NCBI GenBank assembly: GCA_963807355.1 | Contig: CAWEBX010000015.1 | Location: forward strand, 6,855 to 70,854 | Direction: 5' to 3' | DNA: 64,000 nucleotides | DNA from: Nitrobacter sp963807355 | Lineage (GTDB): Bacteria; Pseudomonadota; Alphaproteobacteria; Rhizobiales; Xanthobacteraceae | Shown here: positions 38,405-47,823 of the stretch, piece after piece | How positions within the stretch are numbered: the stretch's first letter is position 1 | How the letters are laid out: each line of letters begins with the position of its first letter | Program-made: the position numbers and the translations under genes | The notes under the pieces: generated by a model | What the model saw: only the letters and a program-made list of their open reading frames with translations | Databases searched by the model: none | What the model was told of the DNA's origin: nothing

Positions 38405-39456
38405 CTAGGCGCTTTGCCGGAACTTGATGGGCTGTCCAAGCCGGACCGGCCGGCCTTGTTCGACGATCGATCGCGACGCCGCTTCGAGCATCTCGATCAC
38501 CTCGCAGTCCGGACGCCGCGTTCGAGATCGGCACCTGTTGTTGATCACGCAATCGACGAAATGCTCGATCTCGGTTTGCAGCGCTTCCTTGGTCGAGATA
38601 TGAGGGGCCCACATGTCGCCGGCGCGATATCCGATCCGGAGTTGATGAGCATTTTCGGACGATGCATTCAGGGTGATGCCCTTGTCGTACACCTTGATCT
38701 TCTCGGTCGGCTCAACGTCGTCATAGACGATCATCTTGCTTGCTGCCGCCGATGAAGGTCTGACGCACCTTGATGGGGGAAAGCCAGTTGACGCTGACGT
38801 GGGCGACGCATTTGGACTCGAAGAACAGCGTGATGTGCGCCATATTCTCTGGCGAGCCGTCGACATGACACGAGCCGGTCGCGGAAACCGCAACCGGCTT
38901 CTCCTCGAGGATGATATTGGATGATGGAGATGTCGTGAACGGCGAGATCCCAGATCACGTTGACATCGCTCTGGAACAGGCCAAGGCTCGAGCGGATGCT
39001 GTCGTAATAATAGATTTCACCGAGCTGGTCGGTGTGGATGAGTTCGCGAATCTTCTGGACCGCCGGCGTATAGAGGAAGGTGTGATCCACCATCAGGATC
39101 AGATTGCGGCGGTTGGCTTCGTCGATCAGGCGACGGACCTGATCCGCCGTCGGTGCTAGCGGTTTTTCGACGAAGACGTGTTTCCCGGCCTTCAGCGCAG
39201 CGAGCGCCAGCTCGTAGTGGGTGCGGGTCGGTGTCGCGATCGCGACCGCGTCGATCGCCGGGTTTGTCAGCAGGTCGCGGAAATCCGAAGTCGTTGTGAC
39301 GCCCGGATAGAGCCGTTGGCTCATCGCGAGCTTGCCGGAATCCAGATCGCAAATGCTGACCACATGGGTCGATACGCCGTTTGAGAAATTCCGGACGAGA
39401 TTGGGACCCCAATATCCGTAACCGATCACGCCGATGCCAAGTTGTCTGTTTGTCAT
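38405..39456 (-). pseudogene. Gfo/Idh/MocA-family sugar dehydrogenase (WbpB-like), frameshifted
   Basis: Start ATG 39456: LGIGVIGYGYWGPNLVRNFS (NAD loop), ISICDLD-type acidic end of strand 2 (VVSICDLDSG), IDAVAIATPTRTHYELALAA, GKHVFVEKPLAPTADQVRR (EKP motif), VNVIWDLAVHDISIIQY (the D..HD catalytic region). After indels near 38900-38760: DVEPTEKIKVYDKGITLNAS, ISTKEALQTEIEHFVDCVIN and the stop at 38405. About 350 residues. WbpB-type members oxidise C3 of UDP-GlcNAcA; the neighbouring WbpE- and WbpD-like genes support that reading. Confidence 0.85.
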
Positions 39457-39537
39457 GTTTTACCCTGTCATATCGAAGTTCTTTGCCGTGCTCCGCAGAA
39501 GGTCAAGACGCACAGAGGAGGAACTTTCACGATCGTT

Positions 39538-40110
39538 TCAGTGTTCGGCTGGCGTCGGACGCCGGTGGATGGGCAATTCCGTGCATTCCGTTAGCGGGTC
39601 AACGCGAGACATCTTGCCATCAAAACGAATGTTCTTTGCGTCGATAAACATCCGAATGGCGTGAATTAGATCTTGAGACGTCCCGGAGTTGAGTCGCTCT
39701 GAGGCCGTCGGATTCTGGAGTTCATCAAGCTTTTCATGAAGCTCCTGCCGATCTATGGCGGTGAGAATGCGGCCGTTCTCGGAGAGGCGCCGCGCGGTCG
39801 CGATCTGATGATCGTTGCGATGCTCGCCGAGATCGGCACGGCGCGGCATCACGATAATCCTCTTGCCGAGTTCGAGGGCGGTAATGATCGACCCCATTCC
39901 GGCATGAGCGACAATCAAGCTGGCGATTTCGACATGTTGTTTGAATTCGTCAGCGCCGACAAATGGCGCGGAGCGGATGTGCTCGGGACGAAAGTCGGAG
40001 GGACCGATTTGGGCAAAGATGTCGGCGCGGCCGCGCGTACCAGCCCATTCGTCGATCGCCCGGATCAGGCGATCGAAAGGTCCCTGGGTGCCGACGGTGA
40101 CAAAAATCAT
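39538..40110 (-). CDS. pssE: PssE-like glycosyltransferase catalytic subunit (Alg13 type)
   Basis: Intact, 190 residues from ATG 40110 (MIFVTVGTQGPFDRLIRAID), overlapping the pssD stop by ATGA. It is the GT-B C-terminal half (glycosyltransferase family 28 C domain): SAPFVGADEFKQHVEIASLI, VAHAGMGSIITALELGKRI (donor-binding), IIVMPRRADLGEHRNDHQ. The last 30 residues are unusual. In rhizobia PssD and PssE together add glucuronic acid to the lipid-linked EPS unit; the pair here probably does the same. Confidence 0.85.
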   Translation of the reverse strand: MIFVTVGTQGPFDRLIRAIDEWAGTRGRADIFAQIGPSDFRPEHIRSAPFVGADEFKQHVEIASLIVAHAGMGSIITALELGKRIIVMPRRADLGEHRNDHQIATARRLSENGRILTAIDRQELHEKLDELQNPTASERLNSGTSQDLIHAIRMFIDAKNIRFDGKMSRVDPLTECTELPIHRRPTPAEH

Positions 40111-40607
40111 AGCACGGAGCCCACATAATATGGTCCGCCGGCTTTCGCTAGATCCGGCCACTGGGTCAGCCACAGATCTGCGTAGCGGCCGATCCGATGG
40201 CCGGATACCGACAGCCGGTCGACATTCGCGACGCTGTCCAGCCAGATTGTCTTGGCTCCGATCAGATGACCGAGGCGCAGGGCGAAATAGCCGGGAGCGG
40301 CGCCGGTCGATGCGACGATCTCGGGTCGTTCGGTTAAGAGGATCCAGGCGACATCAAGCGCCGTCCTGAGAAGACGGAACTTGGTGGAGAGATTGGAGTC
40401 GGTCACGGTCAAAAATCGACAGCCGTTGACCTGAGATCGATAGGACTCGTGGGTCGTCACGAAGGTGACATCGCAATCCTGAAATGCAGGGCCGATGCGC
40501 AGGAGTTGAATCCAGTGACCGCCGCCCGAGGCAACCGCCAGCAACTTGCGTCGCGCGGCCTTCGGGCACCGAACAACAGGATTTTTTGGGTGAGTCAGCT
40601 CAGTCAT
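40107..40607 (-). CDS. pssD: PssD-like glycosyltransferase membrane subunit (Alg14 type)
   Basis: Intact, 166 residues: KLLAVASGGGHWIQLLRIGP (Alg14 opening), DVTFVTTHESYRSQVNG, LLRTALDVAWILLTERPEIV, ASTGAAPGYFALRLGHLIG, RLSVSGHRIGRYADLWLTQW. Alg14-type subunits hold the Alg13-type partner at the membrane and bind the lipid acceptor. First gene of the long leftward run 40607-31523. The AT-rich region 40608-40700 should be its promoter. Confidence 0.85.
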   Translation of the reverse strand: MTELTHPKNPVVRCPKAARRKLLAVASGGGHWIQLLRIGPAFQDCDVTFVTTHESYRSQVNGCRFLTVTDSNLSTKFRLLRTALDVAWILLTERPEIVASTGAAPGYFALRLGHLIGAKTIWLDSVANVDRLSVSGHRIGRYADLWLTQWPDLAKAGGPYYVGSVL

Positions 40608-41228
40608 AATACCAGCCCGATGGGTGCTTTTAAAAATTAATTAAGTGGCCCAACGATATCAAATATGATGGCTTAATCAAATAATAATATTTTATTTGGA
40701 ATGGAAATTGCTGAAGGTGGTTAAGTGTCGAAGTTTTTTGGGAAGCTTTAATGCCTTAAGGGAGTTCCAGCAATCCGGGGAAAGGCTGCTCGACGAAGGA
40801 CCTGGTCAAAATAAAATGGCCGCCGGAGGCTAAGCGCGGATTATCATACTAATGATAACCTGCATCAATATCAATACCGAAGGGGCATAAACACCGAGGT
40901 CGAGGCGCGGCGGAAAAATGAGTTTTGCAGGGCCGTCCGAATACAAACAGGGTGCCGCTCCGTCATCATCGCGGTTGGCTCTGAGTTGGCCGCACTGGCG
41001 CATTTTGGCCTGAGGGCCGCGCCAGCGCAAAGTGAAACCGATCTTCGGATAAGACCATTGTTCGATCAAAGGGCGGTTTAAGGTCGGATTCAACGCGGTG
41101 GGGATCAGAATCTTATGGATTGCGGCCCGTCCTTCGGGATGGTCTTTATCGGAGGCGCGTGCCTAATGCGCAAGCCCGCGCGGACGTCCATTTCGCCAGC
41201 GGGCGACATATGAGCAGGTGTCCGGGTT
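40608..41228. promoter_or_regulatory. Divergent intergenic region between pssD and a GT2 gene
   Basis: 620 bases without a supported gene. 40629-40700 is AT-rich (TTTTAAAAATTAATTAAGTG and ATAATAATATTTTATTTGG) and resembles the region at 30004-30030. The remainder is GC-rich; a minus-strand open stretch at 40830-41093 ends in a hydrophobic segment but I could not support it as a gene. Confidence 0.45.
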
Positions 41229-42255
41229 ATGTCGACCGTTAACGTCAAGCTGGCCGTCATCATCGTCTCGTACGGTAATGCCGATGATGTCGACCGTTGC
41301 TTGAAGTCGCTCGCTCGTTCGGATCTGGATCACTTCGAAATCTTTATTTGTGAGAACGGTGGGGAAGCTAGCCTACGAGACCTTGCTCGCTACGCTCGTC
41401 GGGTCGGACAAAACGTTACTTCGAACGTCCGGCGCGTTAGGCGCTCTCGACAAACCGCAGAAACGACTGGTATCAGTTGCGAAATGCCGATTTCAGGACC
41501 GCGCGAATGTGGTGCGGGTCGGACTGGCGACGGAAAATCTCGGTTACGGCGGAGGCGTCAACGCGTGGCTTGAACCGTTGCTCGGCGTGTCCGGTTGGGA
41601 TGCGGTGCTGGTTTTAAATCCCGATACCGAAGTGGATAGGCGTACCCTGTCCGAACTGGTGGCGAAGTCCGCTGAGGGTTTCGGTATGGTTGGCGGAAAC
41701 CTGGTCTTCGACGACGCCCCGGACAAAATCATCAATTATGGACTGCATTGGTCGCGGATGACGGGCCGAGTCATTGCCGTGGGAAGAAATGCGCCAAGCG
41801 GCAGCGCGCCATCGGCCGAGGATCTGGGCAGGATCGATGCGATAAGTGGGGCGTGTGTTCTGGTAACGCGCGCATTTGTCGAGGACGTCGGTCTGATGGC
41901 CGAAGATTATTTCCTTTATATGGAAGATCTGGATTGGGGGCTTCGGCGTGGACAACACCGCATCGGTTTTGCTAGTAAAGCCGTCGTTCGCCATGTTGGC
42001 GGGACAACCATCGGATCGGCCGTTACGCCTGAGAAGCGCTCTTACCTCTCGATCTATCTGTCCGCGCGTAACGGCATTCTTTACGCCCGGCGCTTTGCGG
42101 GATGGCGCTGGGTTTGCCATTTCGGAGTCGGGTTATTGTTCGTGTCGCGATACATGCTCAAAGACTCCGCTTTGAGCGGAAAAGTCGCTTTCATGGGAAT
42201 GCTGGACGGCGCAAAAGGCAAGACAGGGCGACCCGATGGACTGCCCCGGCGGTAA
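41229..42255 (+). pseudogene. Family 2 glycosyltransferase (rhamnosyltransferase-like), one frameshift
   Basis: Start ATG 41229: VKLAVIIVSYGNADDVDRCL, DLDHFEIFICENGGEA. One extra base near 41362 moves the rest to another frame: VGLATENLGYGGGVNAWLEP, DAVLVLNPDTEVDRRTLSEL (NPDTE, the DxD-like motif), DAISGACVLVTRAFVEDVGL, FLYMEDLDWGLRRGQHRIGF (EDxDW, typical of WbbL-type transferases), YARRFAGWRWVCHFGVGLLF. About 342 residues. WbbL-type enzymes often transfer rhamnose, which would fit the rfb genes at 50-53 kb. Confidence 0.85.
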
Positions 42256-42965
42256 TTGTGGCTCCTGTCGAGACGTTCTGATACCTTGTCACGGATAAAT
42301 GCGCTGCCTCGCATGGCGACGCAGAAATTTCGATTTAATATTTTCTCCCGCATTAAATTAAACAAATGTCGCCTGCTGAATTTTTTGTTTGGTAAGCCAA
42401 ATGTCCTGAATATTCGAAGTTGGTTGAGCTTAAAGTCGTCGTCGAGCAGCGCCGTTCAGCAGCGATATCAGTGCTAAAATAGCATCTGCCAAGTAATTCG
42501 CACGACCAATCTCTTTTTAGAGTTTTTTCTCAGAGTTTTTTAGAGCTTTTCGGATCTAGCATAAACTCGTCAAGCGTGCATGTCGTTTCGACTCGTTCGC
42601 TTGAGCTTGCACTACCTGGAATTTATCTAATGGACAGGCAGTCTTTGATACATTCTGCTCTTCTGTACTGATTCGGATTGGACGGACTGTCAGCTCTAAT
42701 AAATATCACGAGTATAGTTTTCGCTAGAGCCGTTGATATGAACGCTTTTTCGTGGGGCATTATTTAGTGCGCGGTGCAAATGGTTCGATGAGATCTAGGG
42801 GCACTTGGAATCACCTAGAGCGGGCCATCATGTCGTCCCAAAAAAGCCCTTGCCGTTAACTAGATTCAGCGGCGCGCGATGCGCGCATTTGTTGGTATCG
42901 CGCCCGGGGACCTCGATGGGGCGCGTGCCATGGGGAAACTATCGAGGCTATCAGGAGAATATTAG
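42256..42965. promoter_or_regulatory. Long AT-rich leader before the secreted beta-helix gene
   Basis: 710 bases with no supported gene. Contains TTAAATTAAACAAATG at 42353-42368 and a T-rich direct repeat (AGAGTTTTTTCTCAGAGTTTTTTAGAGC, 42519-42547). The operon for the beta-helix protein and its transporter must start here; TATCAGGAGAATATTAG precedes the ATG at 42966. Confidence 0.45.
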
Positions 42966-44421
42966 ATGGCAGCCATTCCTCTCAGTTGGAATGACCCGAT
43001 GTTTAGCGGCGTTACCAGTTCTGGTTCTGTCATCCTGAAAAACGGGGGGACAATTTCGAACAAGAGTATCACCGATAGCGGCGACATTGCATCCGTCGTC
43101 GGTTATGGCTCGTTCACTGTGGACGGCGTCCGTATCAATTCAACCGAAGGCGTGCGCATTGGCGGTAGCGGCGACATCGTCATCAACAATTCGTACATTG
43201 AGACAACGGGAAAGTCGGGCGATCACGCGGACGGCATTCAGGCTTATGCCCCTGGTAGCACCGGGAATGTGACCATCACGAATTCGACGATCGTATCCCA
43301 CAACGAGTAACGCTACTGCCGGGATGTTCGTTGCCGATGACTATAACGGAACGTTCACGTTCAATAACGTGGTGTTTCAAGGTGGTCCATTCGGCTTGCG
43401 GATCAATGCGGATGACAAGGATATCTCGGTCGCGCTCAAGGACGTCTATTTTGTAGGACCGTTCGAGTACGATCCGCTCCTCTTTCAGGAAGTGAATGCG
43501 GACATACACATCACCCAATGGGACAATGTGCGTTACGCAACGATCGTGAACGGTGAACTCGTTCCGGGTAATCTTATTAAGGCTCCCTTTGCGGTGGAGG
43601 GTGGTACGACGGCGCCTTCGCCGGCACCTGCACCGGCGCCGGATACGACAACGACGTCGCCAACGCCAACTTCTGGTAAAATAATCGAGTTCGGCTGGTG
43701 CGACAAGTCTCGTTGAGAGCGGTGACAAATATTATCTCAACAGTAGCAGCGGATCGGGCCCCTCGCTGAAGGTTCACGGTGTGGCTTTTGTGGACGGGAC
43801 AGATGGCACCTGGGCGCCAATTGGTGCGGAGAAGACGACGACGGGCTATCAGGTTGCCTGGAAGGAGGCGAGCACCGGTCTGTACACGGCCTGGAACACC
43901 GACAACAACGGCAACTACGTTTCCCATGTTAGTACCCTGACCGGCTCCACGTCGGGCGGCGTCGTCTCGGGTACGAACTCTGGCCTTAAATCGCTTGAGA
44001 CGAGCTTCCATCAGGATCTCAACGGTGACGGGCAGATCGGTGCTTCCAGTGCAGCCGGCTGATCATGCACGATCAGGTCGTTGCTACTTCGGGCCAGACG
44101 ATAGTGGGCACGTACCGCAGCGACACGCTGACCAGCACCACCGGCAATGATGTAATGGTCGGCAACGGCGGCTCCGACACATTTGTGTTCGCCGATAATT
44201 TCGGCAAGGACACGATCAAAGACTTCGAGGCGGAATACGCGGTCGGATGGAGACACGATACAATCCAGTTCAGCAAAAGCGTGTTCGACGATTTTGCGAG
44301 CATGCAGTCCCACGCGAGCCAAGTTGGTCAGGACGTTGTCATTTCCACCGGCAGCAACTCGCTAACGCTGAAGAATGCCACTCTGAGCGGTCTCGATCAT
44401 TATGACTTTCACTTCGCGTAA
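42966..44421 (+). pseudogene. Type I-secreted beta-helix / Trp-rich / RTX protein, three frameshifts
   Basis: Start ATG 42966. Part 1, about residues 1-190: Asn/Gly/Ser-rich parallel beta-helix as in pectate-lyase-like proteins (VILKNGGTISNKSITDSGDI, NVTITNSTIVSHN, FTFNNVVFQGGPFGLRINAD). Then a Pro/Thr linker (APSPAPAPAPDTTTTSPTP). Part 2: LVESGDKYYLNSSSGSGPSL, WAPIGAEKTTTGYQVAWKEA, FHQDLNGDGQIG, a Trp-rich calcium-binding module. Part 3: RTX-like secretion end, TLTSTTGNDVMVGNGGSDTF, VFADNFGKDTIKDFEAE, LSGLDHYDFHFA. No N-terminal signal peptide, as expected for a type I substrate; the transporter genes follow at once. Extra bases near 43309, 43700 and 44062. Probable matrix-polysaccharide lyase or adhesin. 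Confidence 0.8.
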
Positions 44422-44507
44422 GCGTAAGACGGGTGCGTGCCGTGCGATGGGTAGGTGAGAAAATCTACCGGGGTCATCTAACGGTGATATGACTTGGGGG
44501 AACAATT

Positions 44508-46430
44508 ATGACTAACTCCGGAAGGCCGGGGCAAATGCCCCTGCCTGCGAGGACCGCATCCGATTTCGCCTCGGCTTTTGCGAGGGCTTTGCCTTCACTG
44601 ACCGAGCGTGTGCGATCAATGCTCTCGACGGGACGGGCGCGCGTCACGCTGGAAGGTGTCGTGGAAGACGCGCGCAAGAAAATTTTCTCGGGCCGCTCAC
44701 GGCCCGGCGACGAGTATGCCAATTCAAAATCCGAGATCGCCGGGTTTGTGAGATCGTGTCGCCAGATATTCTGGGGCATGGCGGCGTTCAGCGGCGTGAG
44801 CAATATTCTGATGCTCACCGGATCATTTTTCATGCTGCAGGTCTATGATCGGGTTCTGCCCAGCCGCAGCATTCCAACGCTGATAGCCTTGCTGGCGTTA
44901 GCGGTGGTGCTTTATGCATTTCAAGGAGTGCTCGATCTCATCCGCAGTCGCATCAGCGTTCGTATCGGCCGCCATCTTGATGAGACGCTTGGCCTGAGGG
45001 TATTCGATGCAGTTGTCCGGCTGCCATTGAAGACCCGGGGCGACGGTGACGGCTTGCAGCCTCTTCGTGATCTTGATCAGGTTCGCAGCTTTCTTTCGAG
45101 CGGCGGGCCCTCGGCGCTTTTCGATCTTCCGTGGATGCCCGTTTATATTGGCATTTGCTTCCTGTTTCATTTCTGGATTGGCGTCGCGGCTCTTGTTGGC
45201 ACATTGATCCTGATTGTCATCACGATTCTGACCGAAGCGCGAACGCAAGCCCCGGCCAAGGCGTTTGCACAATTTGCCGTGATGCGTAATGCGTTGGCGT
45301 CCGAGGGGCGGCGCAACGCCGAAGTTTTGCATGCCATGGGTATGCGGCGGCTGGCGGCACTTCGTTGGCGAGAGGTCAATCAGAAGTACCTTGCCGCGCA
45401 GGAGGCCGCGAGCGATGTGGCAAGCGGTCTGGGCGGGACGTCGAAAGTTTTTCGTGCAATTCTTCAGTCGTCGGTTCTGGCCGTTGGCGCCTATCTCGTC
45501 ATATATCAAGAATCGACGGCGGGCATCATCATCGCCGGCTCAATTCTCACCTCTCGCGCATTGGCGCCCGTCGAGGTCGCAATTGCCAACTGGAAGGGCT
45601 TCGTCAGCGCCCGACAATCTGCTCACCGGCTGGACCAGTTGTTGACATTGTTGCCGGAGGAGGAGGAACTCCTGTCGCTACCCGCGCCGGTCCAAAGTGT
45701 TACGGTTCAGCAAGTGCATGTAAATGCTCCGGGTTCGGAGAAGCCGATCGTCAACGACGTCTCCTTCAGGTTGTCGAAGGGCGACGGGTTAGGGATCATC
45801 GGTCCGAGTGGCTCGGGAAAGTCCACGCTTGCACGCGCACTTGTTGGCGTTTGGCCGCAACTGCGCGGCAAGATCAGTCTGGATAATGCAGCGCTGGGCC
45901 AATGGTCGTCGGAGGCGCTCGGGCGACACATTGGGTATCTACCGCAGGATGTCGAGTTGTTCGACGGCAGCATCGCCGTCAACATTGCGCGTTTCAATCC
46001 GCAGGCAACCGCGGAGGCGGTGCTGGAAGCCTCTCGTGCCGCCGGAGCACATGAGCTAATTCTCTCGTTCCCGAATGGGTATGGGACAAAGATCGGCGAG
46101 GGTGGAATGACGCTTTCGGCCGGCCAGCGACAGCGCATTGGACTTGCCCGAGCGTTCTACGGCAATCCGTTTCTTGTTGTACTCGACGAGCCGACATCGA
46201 ATCTGGATGCTGAGGGCGAGGAGGCACTTACCGAAGCCATCCTGAAGGTACGGCATCGCGGCGGCATCGTGGTGGTGATAGCGCATCGTCCAAAGGCATT
46301 GGATGGGGTCGACCACGTCGCGGTTCTCGCTGAAGGGAAGATCCAGTCGTTCGGTAAAAAGGATGATGTTCTCCGCAAGGTGCTTCGAACGAATGCACCG
46401 CCGTTGAAGGTGGTAGGAGACACTCGATGA
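44508..46430 (+). CDS. Type I secretion ABC transporter (PrtD/PrsD type)
   Basis: Intact, 640 residues. An 85-residue cytosolic leader (rich in Arg/Ser, unusual for the family), membrane domain about 90-370 (FSGVSNILMLTGSFFMLQVY, VLPSRSIPTLIALLAL), ATPase with Walker A GPSGSGKST, LPQDVELFDGSIAVNI, signature LSAGQRQRIGLARAFY, Walker B VVLDEPTSNLD and H-loop IAHR. PrsD/PrsE in rhizobia export EPS glycanases; the RTX-type protein encoded just before this gene is the obvious cargo. GGGG lies 8 bases before the ATG. It overlaps the adaptor gene by ATGA. Confidence 0.9.
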   Translation: MTNSGRPGQMPLPARTASDFASAFARALPSLTERVRSMLSTGRARVTLEGVVEDARKKIFSGRSRPGDEYANSKSEIAGFVRSCRQIFWGMAAFSGVSNILMLTGSFFMLQVYDRVLPSRSIPTLIALLALAVVLYAFQGVLDLIRSRISVRIGRHLDETLGLRVFDAVVRLPLKTRGDGDGLQPLRDLDQVRSFLSSGGPSALFDLPWMPVYIGICFLFHFWIGVAALVGTLILIVITILTEARTQAPAKAFAQFAVMRNALASEGRRNAEVLHAMGMRRLAALRWREVNQKYLAAQEAASDVASGLGGTSKVFRAILQSSVLAVGAYLVIYQESTAGIIIAGSILTSRALAPVEVAIANWKGFVSARQSAHRLDQLLTLLPEEEELLSLPAPVQSVTVQQVHVNAPGSEKPIVNDVSFRLSKGDGLGIIGPSGSGKSTLARALVGVWPQLRGKISLDNAALGQWSSEALGRHIGYLPQDVELFDGSIAVNIARFNPQATAEAVLEASRAAGAHELILSFPNGYGTKIGEGGMTLSAGQRQRIGLARAFYGNPFLVVLDEPTSNLDAEGEEALTEAILKVRHRGGIVVVIAHRPKALDGVDHVAVLAEGKIQSFGKKDDVLRKVLRTNAPPLKVVGDTR

Positions 46431-47737
46431 GTGCCGTCGACACGTCTGCACTGTATTCGATCCAGCGTTATACCGTGGCCGGGATATTCATCGCCGCCCT
46501 GGTAACCTTAGGTATCGGCGGTTGGGCTTCTACGGCTGAGTTGTCGGGAGCCGTCGTCGGACAGGGCTCGATTATCGTCGATTCGAGCGTCAAGAAAGTG
46601 CAGCATCCGACTGGCGGTGTCGTCAGCGAACTGCGTGTGAAGGATGGCGATCGCGTCAAGGCAGGTGACATTCTGGTGCGTCTCGACGAGACCCAGACTC
46701 TCGCGAACGCTACTATTATCACGAAGAGCTATGATGAATTGCTCGCGCGCCAGGCTCGTTTGGAAGCAGAGCGCGAAGGTGCGGAGCAGTTGACATTCCC
46801 GAGCGTTCTGCTTGATCGCGCGAAAGACATTAATTCAGAGGCGGCCCGCGCGATTGCTGCTGAACGAAGCTTGTTTGGTCTTCGCCGGTTGGCCCGAGAG
46901 GGGCAAAAGGCGCAGTTGAAAGAACGCGGTGCCCAACTTCGCGATGAAATCACGGGCTACACCGGACAGCTCGAGGCCAAGCAAAAGGAAGTGGGTTTCG
47001 TCCACGAGGAGTTGGAAGGAGTTCGGCAGCTTTGGCAGAAGAAGCTCGTGCCGATTACCCGATTGACTGCTTTGGAGCGCGATACGGCTCGTCTCGAGGG
47101 TGAGCGCAGTCAGCTGGCCGGGATGATCGCACAAGCCAAGGGTAAGATATCCGAGATTGAACTTCAAACCATTCAGATCGACCAGGATTTGCGGACGGAG
47201 GTCGGCAAAGATCTGATTGAGGCTCGCTCAAAAATTTCCGAGCTTTCCGAGCGCAAGATCGCCGCGGTGGATCAGCTTCATCGCATCGATATTCGCGCAC
47301 CGCAGAATGGTCGGGTTCATCAACTGACCGTGCATACGGTCGGCGGGGTTATCTCGCCCGGCGAGCAGATCATGTTGATCGTGCCGGACAATGATGCATT
47401 AGCTGTCGAGGTCAAAATTGCTCCGCGCGACATCGAACAAGTCTACGTGGGTCAATCAACTTTCATGCGGTTTTCCGCACTTAACCGGACAACACCGGAG
47501 ATTGAAGGCGACGTCGTTCTGGTATCCGCTGATCTGACTCAGGATCAGCGTACCGGAACAAGCCATTACACGGCGCGAGTGTCGCTCAAGGCGGACCAGG
47601 TTGAACGACTTGCCGGCGCCAAACTGGTGCCAGGTATGCCGGTCGACGTCTTCATACAGACGCCTAGCCGAACAGTCTTGACCTATCTTATCGAGCCACT
47701 GAAAGAGCAGGCGGAGAGAGCTTTCAAAGAACGATAG
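46427..47737 (+). CDS. HlyD-family type I secretion adaptor (PrsE type)
   Basis: Intact, 436 residues. A short cytosolic N-terminus, membrane helix VAGIFIAALVTLGIGGWAS, lipoyl half-motifs (VQHPTGGVVSELRVKDGDRV), a long periplasmic coiled coil (about residues 100-270) and the conserved C-terminal region ALAVEVKIAPRDIEQVYVGQ, LVPGMPVDVFIQTPSRTVLT. It bridges the ABC pump to a TolC-type outer-membrane channel that must be encoded elsewhere. Confidence 0.9.
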   Translation: MSAVDTSALYSIQRYTVAGIFIAALVTLGIGGWASTAELSGAVVGQGSIIVDSSVKKVQHPTGGVVSELRVKDGDRVKAGDILVRLDETQTLANATIITKSYDELLARQARLEAEREGAEQLTFPSVLLDRAKDINSEAARAIAAERSLFGLRRLAREGQKAQLKERGAQLRDEITGYTGQLEAKQKEVGFVHEELEGVRQLWQKKLVPITRLTALERDTARLEGERSQLAGMIAQAKGKISEIELQTIQIDQDLRTEVGKDLIEARSKISELSERKIAAVDQLHRIDIRAPQNGRVHQLTVHTVGGVISPGEQIMLIVPDNDALAVEVKIAPRDIEQVYVGQSTFMRFSALNRTTPEIEGDVVLVSADLTQDQRTGTSHYTARVSLKADQVERLAGAKLVPGMPVDVFIQTPSRTVLTYLIEPLKEQAERAFKER

Positions 47738-47823
47738 GCTTGAGCGCCGCATTGAATACTACAGAGCGTGACCACTCGCCGTTGATGGGAAATCAGGCGC
47801 TTTATTAGGCTTGCAATGGACGT

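Noticed and set aside
40830..41093. Minus-strand 87-codon frame ending in a hydrophobic segment
   Set aside because: No ribosome binding site or recognisable family; the resemblance to a beta-barrel end is too weak.
42256..43038. Two short plus-strand frames in the leader of the beta-helix gene
   Set aside because: No protein-like pattern; the region is AT-rich and better explained as a promoter/leader.
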